DNA of 64,000 nucleotides, taken from positions 34,365,501-34,429,500 of the forward strand of contig NC_134109.1 of assembly GCF_040939455.1 (NCBI RefSeq), in the 5' to 3' direction. The position numbers and the translations under genes were made by a program. The notes below the pieces were generated by a model that was not told the DNA's origin, ran no database searches, and saw only the letters and a program-made list of their open reading frames with translations. Position 1 is the stretch's first letter; each line of letters opens with the position of its first letter. The DNA comes from Microcebus murinus (Eukaryota > Chordata > Mammalia > Primates > Cheirogaleidae). Of the stretch, positions 10,662-20,790 are shown piece after piece.

Positions 10662-11308
10662 ATATAATAACAAAGGCCAACAGCAAAAATAGGCTCTATA
10701 ATATACATTCCAACTTGCCATGAGAACTTAAGATTGCTTAAAATGATCAATAAACAAAAAAGAACTCATGTGAGGGGAGCAGCATGAAAACTTCAGTGTC
10801 TTGAAAGAGCATGTGCAGAAGATATTGTGGTATCATGGCCTGGAAACTGGACTACTGCCTCCCTGAAAGCCATCAAGGATGTGCATGTTCTCAAGGACTT
10901 CCCAGACCATTCGTGGATAATTTGCCTCTAATCAGGATGAAGAAAGTTAATGTGAGGCACCTATTTTTGTTTTAGGGCTTAATTAATTTTTCTCTCCAAA
11001 GTAGTGAGGTAGAATTATTTCTGGGAAAGAAGAGGAGCTCCATGCTGAGAAGAATGTTAGACAATGTAGCCTTTCCTATCAATTATCCATAACTCAAGCC
11101 ATCAGAGAAGAGAGACAGGCTCAGAATTAATAAACAAACCACTCAATACATAAGGTAAAAATGGAAGCCCACAGAATACTTTTGACCAAATGTTCTCTGA
11201 ACTTAATGTTAGCCATGAAAATTGAGCATGTAGTCCTTAGGAAGACTGACTCAACAGGCATCAAAGCCAGTAGATATAGCCAAAATGTTATAATGTTATA
11301 CTTTAACC

Positions 11309-11343
<35 letters not shown>

Positions 11344-12057
11344 GTCTTACTTCTCAGTCATGCACTTTTTTGGATCCTAAATCTTAATTCATATTATCTC
11401 TCAAAGGGAGAAACTTACTGTTTCTCAACATTAAACACACACACTAAAAGCTGCCTTACTAGGTAATAGTCTTAAGCTACCTTCATTTTAGCAGTTACCT
11501 GGAGTGTCTCTTTTCTAGCTGCAGTTCTGAACACCTGGAGAGGGTTATGAGGCTGTATCCAACTTACTTGTAACTACTCAAACATGACAATGGGGAGCTC
11601 CTGAAGATGGCAGCAGCACTTTAAATTTCAGCAGCCTGGGAAGGGCCTGTGGTTAACACAACCAGAAATCAAATGATGCTGGCAGTCTCCTGTTTGTTGT
11701 CCTTGCTCCTCCACCAACATTTTCAGCCACTATTTCAGATTTTGACTTTGCCTTTCTGAGCCTTGCACAACATAAAGCATAGAGAGAAGGACTTACAGCT
11801 TGAGAATTTTGTATATAATCCTCTTTTTATCAAAAAAGAAGGGAGGTTTTATACATTTAGACACCACCAGCCTCTCCACGTTCCTTGTAAACATGGATTC
11901 TCTCTACACTTGAGTATGAAACTGGAGGAATAAAAACAGAGGTTGCAGATCATACACTTATTTTTAAAATAATATTACTCTCCACTGGTTAGCTATACTA
12001 TTAGACAAAGAATGAGCAAATTATCCTTTCTGCTCTCTGTTGCTAGAAATGTCCATT
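10662..12057. other. unique sequence with a T24 homopolymer
   Basis: A run of 24 T occurs at 11,313-11,336 with no recognisable SINE or LINE next to it. The rest is unassigned. A small plus frame (11,161-11,466) crosses the T-run and is not a gene. Confidence 0.5.
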
Positions 12058-12074
12058 AAAGAAAGTTAATATTT

Positions 12075-12411
12075 GGCTGGGCGCGGTGGCTCACGCCTGT
12101 AATCCTAGCACTCTGGGAGGCCGAGGCGGGCGGATTGCTCGAGGTCAGGAGTTCGAAACCAGCCTGAGCCTGAGCGAGACCCCGTCTCTACTATAAATAG
12201 AAAGAGATTAATTGGCCAACTAATATATATATAGAAAAAATTAGCCGGGCACGGTGGCGCATGCATGAAGTCCCAGCTACCTGGGAGGCTGAGGCAGGAG
12301 GATTGCCTGAGCCCAGGAGATTGAGGTTGCTGTGAGCTAGGCTGATGCCACGGCATTCACTCTAGCCTGGGCAACAAAAGCGAGACTCTGTCTAAAAAAA
12401 AAAAAAAAAGA
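12075..12411 (+). mobile_element. strepsirrhine-type Alu, full length
   Basis: Starts 'ggctgggcgcggtggctcac' with an intact RNA polymerase III A/B-box region, then the lemur-type middle insert 'ataaatagaaagagattaat' before 'ttagccgggcacggtgg', and ends with an A-rich tail. A perfect 17-base duplication, aaagaaagttaatattt, lies at 12,058-12,074 and 12,412-12,428. Perfect duplications and low divergence suggest recent insertion. The minus-strand frame at 12,105-12,356 is antisense Alu. Confidence 0.97.
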
Positions 12412-12639
12412 AAAGAAAGTTAATATTTATTCTGTAATTGGTAAAAAAAACTATGAGTTGTAATGCCTGTGTGCAAGAGGTGTCCCCAAAAATAAATTTG
12501 AGTTTTTCTCATTTAATTTGGAAAGCTATATTACTCATATAATTTTCTATGTGGAGCTAAAGATTTAAAATATATTTTCTAGGCTGATTATTACATTTAC
12601 ATTTATAATTATTCTAAACTTATTAGATATTTAAATTGT

Positions 12640-13165
12640 AAAGCTAATATGAGCTTATGTAAAAGTCAAACAATTCAGAAATATATAGAGAAGTTAATAA
12701 TCCTGTCCTATCCTACTTCCTCAGATATCTGTTAACTACACTCAAAAAAAAAGTAGGATTGTATTGTACACATTATTATTGCAACTTTCCCTGGATCAAT
12801 AGATTTAAATTGAACTCATATAATAGCTGCATACTATTCCATAGTATAGCAATAACTTGATTTATCCAAGCATAGCTCCTGTTATGGACAATTCGGCTAT
12901 TTTTAGTTTTGTCATCAACACAAACAATGCTGCAATTTCGTGTATAGCTTAATGTTACTGTTAGGCCAGAATCTCCAAAGTGGAATGTTGTGCAGTGAGT
13001 TTTGTGTAATGTAAATTTTAGTGCATACTGCCATATTACCTTCTAGTATGCTTGCAACAATATGTAAGTGTTCATTTGACCACATCCTTACCAGCACTTG
13101 ATGTTACCAATATTTAAAATCATTTTGCCAGTCTGTTGGATAGAAACTGGTATGTTGTTTGAATT
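12640..13165 (-). mobile_element. L1M 3' region fragment
   Basis: 'gcatactattccatagtata', 'aacaatgctgcaatttcg', 'gtggaatgttgtgcag' and 'accagcacttgatgttacc' follow the antisense of the L1M ORF2-3'UTR region. Confidence 0.7.
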
Positions 13166-13184
13166 GGGATTTTCATGGCAAGAC

Positions 13185-13433
13185 TGCATAGCATAGTATC
13201 TAAGAGCATGGACCTAGAGCCCAACTGCCTGGTTGTGCCGCATACTAGCTGCACACTATGTGACCTTAGCAAGTTACTTAACTTCTTTGTACCTAAGTTT
13301 CATCATTCCCATAGAAAATGGGAAAAATAATAGTTCCTGCCACATAGGATTATTATTAGGATTAATTGAGTTAACATTTGTAAGAACTTAGAATAGTGCC
13401 TGGTGCTTAGAGCAGTCACATAAGTGCTATATG
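13185..13433 (+). mobile_element. MIR SINE, nearly full length
   Basis: 'gagcatggacctagagccc', 'ctatgtgaccttagcaagt', 'aaatgggaaaaataatag' and 'gaatagtgcctggtgctta' give the whole MIR in plus orientation. Confidence 0.9.
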
Positions 13434-14440
13434 AACTAAATAAATTTATTCTAGTTATGGTGAACCTTTTTTATACATTTATTAACCATTTGAATTTCTT
13501 CCATTAAATATGAGTGTCAAAATGTTTAATTTTTAGTATAAAAAAGTGAATGGATTTTTTTTTTCACTTTTGAAATTAGATCAATCCTAGAAAAAGGCAC
13601 AGTACCCCTTACCTCCCTTCTTTGAGAAATATTTCACTGCTTGGAAATGCCAGATGTGGAGTAGAATTTACCTAAAATGTTTGAATAAGAAGGAAAATAG
13701 AAAGATTTTTGAAAAGAGAAGCAGAATTTTCTAACTATAAGAACGTTAGTAGGGGATTAATACCTACTAATATAAGAAATGATTTGAACTTTTTTCCCTA
13801 ATAGGTGAGACCTCAGTTTACCTAGATAGAGATTTAAGTCCATTATAGGCTTTTTAGAGAGACAGAAAGATGAGGCAGTTGGAAATCAATTTAATTTCCA
13901 AGAGTATAATATTACAGGTGAAAAAGAGTGACTTTGATATCTTGAATTTCAGGATAGCTCACCTTTCCTGTTGAGATTACTAACCACATACCTGCCTTCT
14001 AAATTGGTTATTTTTCACTTGGGTCTGTCCTCTACAGGGACTTTTGTATTATTTATCAGTCACATAAATCTAAAAACACCCAGCATCAGGCTTGCTTAAA
14101 TGCCAGAGACAACTATTTCTTGTGTTCTTTCTCTCAGTTTCTATCAGCAACATGCTCTTTTTATATTTTTCTACATTTGCAGTATGATGGAGAGATGCTC
14201 TTTCATCAGGCATTATTTCTGTCTGTTTCAGTTAAATTCAAATTTGAGTAGTTATATTCCATTTCAAAATTGTGAGAGAGAAAGGAGAAACAGAGAGAGG
14301 GAGAGGCTCGACAGAGGCAGGGGTGAGGTAGAGGGAGGTGGAGACTTTTTAAACCACTCTCATTGGCATTTTTGCAGTATTCTTAGTCAACATAAAATTG
14401 ATTTTTATCAACCTTAGGAATAATGGTAAGCAATGAGAAT
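13434..14440. other. unique sequence with a GA-rich patch
   Basis: A GA-rich low-complexity patch lies at about 14,271-14,342. No gene, RNA or repeat family recognised elsewhere. Confidence 0.45.
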
Positions 14441-14444
14441 GTTT

Positions 14445-14621
14445 ATGGAAATGCCCCTCCTTCAAAATCTCAACTTTGAACATCCTGATCTCCTACCACC
14501 ATTTCCTATTTTTCCAGCTCATGCCCTCTAGTAGTCAGATTCCAACAGCTCTTGGACCCTTGACTCTATTAACCATGCAATGATCATTACCTTCCCTCAT
14601 GTCTTTACTTCCCTCCTTAAT
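14445..14621 (+). mobile_element. L2 copy, part 1 (before MLT1 insertion)
   Basis: C/T-rich sense-strand text ('ttccctcatgtctttacttc') matches the L2 endonuclease-RT linker. The copy resumes at 14,996 after the MLT1 LTR, and the parts are colinear with one L2 consensus running to about 17,960. Confidence 0.55.
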
Positions 14622-14995
14622 AGGCTGTCTTATTCTCTTCAGGTTGCTATAACAAATACCTTAGACTGGGTAACTTACAAACAACAGAAAAGTATGCTCA
14701 CAGTTCTGGAGGCTGGGAAGTCCATGATCAAGGTGCCAGCAGACTTGGTGTCTGGTGAACCAAGACCTGTCTCTGCTTCATAGATGGCACCTTCTTGCCA
14801 TGTCCTCACATGGCAGAAGAGGCAAGCAAGCTCCCTCATGCCTCTTTTATAGGGACATTAATCCCAATCACAAGGGCTTCACCCTCATGACCTAGTCACC
14901 TTCCAAAGGCCCCACTTCATAATACCAACACATTGGGGATTAGGTATCAACATAGGAATTTTGGAGGAACACAAACATTCATACCATAGCACAAG
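14622..14995 (-). mobile_element. MLT1-type LTR (ERVL-MaLR)
   Basis: 'gttgctataacaaatacc', 'acagttctggaggctggga', 'ccatgtcctcacatggcaga' and 'cctagtcaccttccaaaggc' are the reverse complement of MLT1, running end to end. It is a solo LTR with no internal sequence beside it, and it interrupts the L2 copy. Confidence 0.85.
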
Positions 14996-15534
14996 CTTAG
15001 ATCCTATAGTTCACTACCAGAATCATTTTCTTGCATATATTCTCTATTCCCTTGCTTCCTTCTATTCCCATCATCCTACTCTGAATTAATTACCACAAAC
15101 CTCAAGTGGATCTTGCAATCTTACAGCATTTCCTTTGTCCCGGCTAGACCATCATCTCATACTTTCTCCTCTTCCCTCCAACATCCAACACCCCTCCCTA
15201 CTCTTCACTCTCTGCTCATGACCTAATTTCTTATTTCCCTGAGAGTATATGAGCAATCAGAAGAGAAATTCCACATGCTCTCACCACCAGAACTCATAAC
15301 CTAGCTGCATCTGTGGCCACAAACCAGTTTTCATTGTTGCTGCTGTGGGAGAACTATCCCTGCCCCTCTGAAGCGGAGTTCTTCCATTTGTGTGCTGGAG
15401 TCTGCACATCCAGCCTTGCTTACTCAAGGACAGCACTTCTGCAATTTCGCATTCTCTTTCCTACATGACCAGCTTCCTTCTCCTTGATCTTTACCATCAG
15501 CATACAAACACATTCCATATTCTATCTTTAAAAT
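14996..15534 (+). mobile_element. L2 copy, part 2
   Basis: 'accatcagcatacaaacac' followed by 'ttctatctttaaaa' matches the L2 phrase 'catcagcatacaaacatgct...catctt' plus A-run at the start of the RT domain. The L2 resumes at about 16,785 after the pseudogene insertion, exactly where the consensus continues. Confidence 0.75.
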
Positions 15535-16174
15535 AATTTTCAATATGGGTGTTGATCAAAAGCTTTATAAACAAATTGCTATATAGTCAGTTTAATAATG
15601 GAAAATATTACCCAAAAGGTATAAAACATGAAGCTGGCTTCTTTCCCTTAGTGAAGTATAAAGCATTTGTTCAAAGCCCCAAGTTAGTGGCACAGTAAAT
15701 AGACATTCTATAAAATAGGCTAAAGCAATCTTATTAATTTATATATTTGAAGCCAGATAGACTCCAGTGCAAAGCAGAAACAGAAGCTATTACCAGGTTT
15801 CTATAGAAAAATTAATAAAATGGACACAGTTGGGTCACTAACTTCTAATAAGCTTAGGAAATCATATAACTTTGATAGAGATAATGTTAACATTAGTTCA
15901 GGTTTGCTTTGACTTCTTTCCCACTCCCAAGGAAGTACCAGAAAGATAATATACAAATTCTTAAATATGAAGCCATTTAGACCATTAATAAAGTACATAC
16001 ATACTACCTAAGGACACTAAACATTTCTGTTTCTCCATATGCTTAAATTGTATTTCTTGGCACTTTTAGGATCTATTGTCTGTGAGGATACAAGGGGCAG
16101 ATGCATTGTGCCAAATTGGCTTCATCAGTCCAGGTCGCTGGACTCATTGGTGCCTCTAATCTCATGCTGCTAGA
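15535..16174 (-). other. possible 3'UTR of the ZFYVE21 retrocopy, unassigned
   Basis: This AT-rich segment lies between the end of the pseudogene coding region and the point where the host L2 is interrupted, so it should have entered with the retrocopy or with a further insertion. I cannot match it to a known 3'UTR. No poly(T) run marks the expected tail near 15,535. Confidence 0.4.
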
Positions 16175-16768
16175 GCTCCTGATCCCGTGATTAATGGAAG
16201 CACCTGGCGCTGCTGCTGATTACCTCTTTTTGGGCCTGGATTCTTTGCCAGCCACCCCCTTCATCTGGGTCACATCCTTTGTCCCTGCCACTGGATACTG
16301 CAAGGACATGCCCAGGATACAGCATTGCCTCTTTGAGGCCCTAAGCATCGGAGGAATAAAAATAGGTAATTTCAGTTTCATGATGGCTGCTTCTATTCAG
16401 AAACAAGATCTTTGATTGCTGAAAAGACAAGCCATTGTTTCAGATTTCCCTGATTTTTTGGAAGTTACAGGGAGTAGCATGTGGCTCCATGTTCAGCCAC
16501 ACAGGGTCCACCAGATTCCTCCAGGCAAGGAATCTACATTTAGAAGCACTTCCCATCCCAGAGGCGGTGGTACTTTCTGGGGATAAAGTCAAACTTGATG
16601 TCACAGTGTGAACATCTCGGACACTCCTGGCTGGGGACCCACTGTGGCTCTTCCACACTTACCTGGCTGCTGAAGCTCTGTGTTTGCATACCCGGAGAGT
16701 ACTAATTTCTTGGTGCTGAGTGCATGACCACTCTGGAGACAAGGAGCCACTTTAGTTTCCTGCCCCAA
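16175..16768 (-). pseudogene. ZFYVE21: ZFYVE21 processed pseudogene
   Basis: Read on the minus strand the pieces of ZFYVE21 appear in order without introns. A KKLV-S-G N-terminal scrap (about 16,690-16,715) comes first, then EEPQWVP followed by ECPRC and HCDIKFDF..RK.H..GKCF (about 16,540-16,656). Next come a 'VDPV' piece, SETM-C-SNQR (about 16,408-16,452) and SLQYPVAGTK-VTQ (about 16,270-16,310), and last a scrap equal to the C-terminal SRDQ (about 16,175). ZFYVE21 is a FYVE zinc-finger protein linked to focal-adhesion and endosomal membranes. Here the zinc-binding HHCRRCG part has decayed to H-R-L-W-D-G, a TAA stop follows GKCF at 16,540-16,542, and several frameshifts are needed. Loss of all introns and insertion inside an L2 show retroposition. 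Lower-coordinate sequence to about 15,535 may hold its 3'UTR; no poly(T) is left there. Identity is from memory of the family and cannot be scored here. Confidence 0.8.
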
Positions 16769-16784
16769 CTGCTGACCACTATCT

Positions 16785-17965
16785 CAAAAAAAAAAAAAAA
16801 AAACCCAAACCCCCACAAAAACCTCCTTTGACCCTGAATCACCCTCCAGCTATTGCCCCATTTATATGCTCCCTATTACAGTAAAACTGTAAAAGTATTG
16901 TGTCTGTCCTTGTTCTCACTAGTTTCTCTCTTCTCATATTTTTCTTGAGCCCACTCCAGTCAGACTTTCTTTATTCCCTGCCACTTCCATGTTGTCAAAT
17001 CTAGTGCTATTAGTTGCAACTGACACAGTTGATCACACCCTTCTTCCTATAACACTTCTTCTCTTGGTTTCTAGAACACCGTGTGTCCTGGTTTTCCTTT
17101 TAGTTCCTTCACTGGCTCCTCTTCTTCTTTCTGATATCTTAGCATTGCAGTGTCTCAAGTCCCAATTCTTGGGGAAACTGAATCTTACATATTAAATCTC
17201 CTCAACATCTCCACTTAGATTTCTAATGGGCAGCTCAAACTTACTGTGTCCATAACAAATCTTGATTATTTTTCCTGCTGCCAAACTTACACCTCTTATA
17301 GGTTTCCCCCTCTTGGGCAATGGCATCACCATTCTCATTCTCCTAGTTTATGTAGTTCTCTTTGACTCTTCTTTTCTCTCTTCTTACACATCGAGTCCAC
17401 TAGCAAACCCCAGAGACAGTATCTTTACAAAATACCCAGCATTCCCACATCTGCCACCTCCACTGCTGCCATGCCATCATCACCCCTCATTGGACTAGTA
17501 CCATAGCTTCCTAATTGTTTTCCCTGCTTCTACCCTTGCTGCCCTCCCCTGATATATACCCCACAGAGAAATCCTTAAAAAATATAAATCAGAGCATCTC
17601 ATTCCTCTGCACAAAAACCTATAATCTCTTCTCACTCTCAGTAAAATGCAAAATCCATATATTCTTAGCATGGCCTGCAAAACTCCACACCATCTGGCCC
17701 TCTGCCATTGCCCTGGCCTCATGACCATCACTGTTCCCCTTGTTCCCACTGCTCTGGGCTCACTGACACCTTGGCCCTTCCTAGAACATGCCAAGTACCC
17801 TCTAGCCTCCAGGATTTTATTACTGTTCCCTCTGCTTGGGATATGCTGCCTCAACATATCTGAATGACTTTCTGCCTCACACTGTTCAGGCCTCAGCTGA
17901 AACGCTACCCAATGAGAAAGGCCTAACAACCACACTGGCTAATGCAGCAGCCTCCCCCACCTCCA
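16785..17965 (+). mobile_element. L2 copy, part 3 (CR1-like reverse transcriptase region)
   Basis: After an A-run (16,785-16,803) the L2 consensus resumes: 'accctgaatcaccctccagc', 'cttgagcccactccagtcag', 'acagttgatcacacccttct', 'ctcctcaacatctccactta', 'gcatggcctgcaaaactcc', 'catctggccctctgcc', 'ctctgcttgggatatgctgc'. This spans the RT palm and the C-terminal ORF2 region over about 1.15 kb, long for an L2 fossil. The frame is broken; a 68-residue piece with the VDHTLL motif of L2 RT survives at 16,989-17,195. The 146-residue minus frame (17,495-17,935) is antisense. Confidence 0.9.
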
Positions 17966-18773
17966 TCCTGCTTCAAGCAGAAGAGAGGGATGCATCTTTC
18001 ACTAAAATAATTTAGAGGTTTAAGAACCATGAAACCTCAAACCAAAATCAAGTATAAAATGTTAGCTCAGTATTTGCCCTCATATTATTTTCAGAATGTA
18101 TACATGTCTGTTGAAACAATAAATTGTCTTAGAATAAAAGCATTACTTTAGAGTTTATAAAGAACTTTTATTTTGAATCTCTGTCTCCATTATACAAGTG
18201 GGAAATTGAATCTCAAGAGATAATACAAGGTGAATTAGGGCTGTTGCTGGAATCTAGGTTATCAGACTTGCTTTAAACTAATGAGACAAAGAGATAGGGC
18301 CTTGGAAATGGCTCTTATCAGAATCACCTATGTTGAGTGTGAGTTGGGGAAAATGTCTTTCCCAAAAAATCATGGATAAGGCTTGGGAAAGTGACACTGT
18401 CTAAATGAATTGAGAATTTTCATGAAAAGACTGAGATAACCAATTCAAAGATACTTCTTTTCTGGCTTCCATTTTGCTTATATGTAACTGTTATCCTGGA
18501 GTTTATTTTATATATTTTTCTGTATTTTTTGTTGAAGAGGAAATGGCTTTTATGTACTTCTCAATCTTTAGTGGATTTTGAGATTTTAGAAGCCTGTGAT
18601 CCAGAATGCTTATATTATTTTTTAAAAGATATAATTGCTATAGAGTCACAAAATTTAAAAATATTATAAAATTTTTGGATCCTGGAAGGTTTCAAGATTT
18701 CCTTTTGGAACATACATATTTACTGCTTTCTTCTCATGGTAGAACATATATATTATAAAAGAAGTAGTTGGTA
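17966..18773. other. AT-rich unique sequence, nothing recognised
   Basis: No repeat or gene seen. Very AT-rich from about 18,480. Confidence 0.4.
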
Positions 18774-18775
18774 TA

Positions 18776-19226
18776 TCATGTTTCCCCGAAAATAAGACCT
18801 ACCCATAAAATAAGCCCTAGCAGGATTTCTAAGCATTTACACAATATAAGCCCTACCCCGAAAATAAGACCTAGTGATGGGTGTGGCTACACAGTGTATC
18901 TGCACAACCCATGCATTTTGTCGCGGAGTGGTAAAGAAGACGAGCAGCCCTTCTCATCTGCCCCATGAGAGCTCTAATGCTCGACATGAGAGATTGGGGC
19001 CAATGGTTCTAAAGGAAATAGAGTCGCAAGAAGTTCAGGATGGAATTCGGGGTTTGGAGAGTTGTGATGATGTTCCAGAAGAAGACGACTTAACTATATT
19101 TGAATAAATGTAGATTGTTGTATGGTACTTAAAAAAAAAATAACACATCCCCTGAAAATAAGCCCTAGGGTGTCTTCTTGAGGAAAAATAAATATAAGAC
19201 CCTGTCTTATTTTGGGGGAAACAAGG
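18776..19226 (+). mobile_element. non-autonomous DNA transposon with internal terminal-repeat copies
   Basis: The ends form an imperfect inverted repeat: 'tgtttccccgaaaataagac' on the left, and 'gtcttattttgggggaaaca' on the right. Both are flanked by TA, suggesting a Tc1/mariner-type target. The terminal motif 'aaaataag(a/c)cct' recurs at about 18,807, 18,861 and 19,156, so the ends are built of sub-repeats. The middle holds a 77-codon plus frame (18,874-19,107) whose acidic C-terminus SCDDVPEEDDLTIFE could be a relic of a transposase tail. Length about 451 bases. I recognise the element type as repeated in some mammals but cannot name the family. Confidence 0.75.
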
Positions 19227-19228
19227 TA

Positions 19229-19985
19229 ATATAAGGCCTTACAACCTGTTATTAAACTTTTTACAAGTGGGAAACAATTAACACTTCGCATGCTGGTGTC
19301 TACTCTCCAAACTTTGCCATTTATTAATAAAATAAAATATCACTGTAGCGTTAGTTTCAGTTTGAAAACTAATGTCAAGCGAGTTTTCAAACTGACCTGC
19401 CATGTTCATTGTTCCTGACCACCATCTTCCTTCTGGCTCCTTCTATGAAAAGGGCATTAAGCAGCAAATGTGTTGTCAGCATCCTCAGAAACAGGCTGTC
19501 CAGAAACACAAGGAGAGACTGATGCCTTTATAGTGAAATGAGAATCCAGCTTGCCCAAGGTAATTCCTCTGCTGTCCTCTGCTGCTTCCCCCTCCTACAA
19601 GACTTTAAATTTCCACCTGCAAGAAATATTGGAGGGAAAGTGGGCCTGTTTAGGGCTCTTCAGAGAGGGGAAAAGCCTTAATGTGGATAGTGCAGCAGGG
19701 TTTGGCAGCAGAGAAGAACTGGATAGTTGTTTCTGCCAAGGTGAAGGAGAGGAATGTCTATGCAAAATCAAATAACAGATGATGTGGAAGAGAAAGTGCT
19801 TCTAGGCTAAGACCTATTGCAGTTCTAGGGAATTGACTCTCTGTAGTATTTAGACAGGAGATGGACAAGAGTCCTTGCTTTAGTTCTCTTGCTAATTATT
19901 AGCAAATTTTTTTCTTCACTTCCCAGTAAAATTGCACTCCAATCCTTATCCATTCTAGGGACACTTGTGAGTGGTGGTGGCCAGA
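19229..19985. other. unique sequence with a 14-bp hairpin
   Basis: Contains the perfect inverted repeat at 19,357-19,395 (see findings). Otherwise nothing recognised. Confidence 0.45.
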
Positions 19986-19987
19986 AC

Positions 19988-20225
19988 GATTGGTCAGGAT
20001 ATTCTAGGTACTACTTCACATACTTTGTATGTGTTTACTTATTCAATCCTTACCATAGGCGCATGAGGGAGGCAATTTTATCATGCCTATTTCACAGAGG
20101 AAGAAGCTGAGACACAGAGTGGTTAAGTAACTTGATCAAATAGCTAGAAACTGACAAGTTGAGATTTGAATCCAGGCAGTCTGGCTCTAAGGTCTGTGGC
20201 CCTTTCACTATACTGCATAGCCTTA
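19988..20225 (+). mobile_element. MIR SINE, nearly full length
   Basis: 'tcaatccttaccataggcg', 'cctatttcacagaggaaga', 'agtggttaagtaacttgatc' and 'gtggccctttcactatactg' follow the MIRb consensus in plus orientation. Confidence 0.9.
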
Positions 20226-20607
20226 TGCATGTCTCCAGGGTGGCTGGTTGAACGGACAGTTATTCAGAGTCGCTGACTTGAGCTAGATAACAAAGGTGGG
20301 GGTAGAGTAGAGAGGGGGGATAACAGCATGAATTAAGGAGATAAATACTTCCACTTAGGCTATATGTACAGATACTCCTTGGACTAGCACAAAGAAAGAA
20401 ACCAGAGTTAGCTATTTGTAGCTTATTGTTTTATTCCCTCAAGGCCTAAGGTATATAAGTTAGTACTTATTTCTATGATCGCTGCAGAATTCCACATAGA
20501 AAATATTTAATGGGTTACATCTGAGTTCAAAATGTTCACATTTTGTACCTGGTTAAAACCACTGCAGGTTATTGCATGAGTTCTTGCTTATAAGGTATGT
20601 ACTCATA

Positions 20608-20790
20608 TATTGTTTCTTGATTTGAGATGCTGGGCAAATAACTAACCTCTCTGTGTCTCATTTGCAAACTGACAGTCTCTGGTTTAACCTCTAAAAGAAG
20701 GTTATTTCTGAGGGCCAGCTGATAGGAATGCTAATAAAGAGCAACCAACATTACAGTGCTATGTAAACGCTAAAAACAATGATAATGATA
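20608..20790 (+). mobile_element. MIR SINE, diverged
   Basis: 'gatgctgggcaaataactaa', 'cctctctgtgtctcatttg' and 'agtgctatgtaaacgctaa' keep the order of MIR core and 3' end. Confidence 0.6.

Noticed and set aside
16663..16732. Exon-like 70-base minus segment with perfect donor 'CCAG|gtaagtgt'
   Set aside because: It lies inside the ZFYVE21 retropseudogene, and the 'donor' is decayed coding sequence upstream of EEPQWVP. It shows how easily splice-like signals arise by chance.
16785..16803. A19 run as poly(A) tail of a plus-strand retrocopy
   Set aside because: The inserted pseudogene is on the minus strand, and the L2 consensus itself has an A-rich stretch at this position, so the run most likely belongs to L2.
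17495..17935. 146-codon minus frame
   Set aside because: Antisense of the L2 reverse transcriptase region; no domain of its own.
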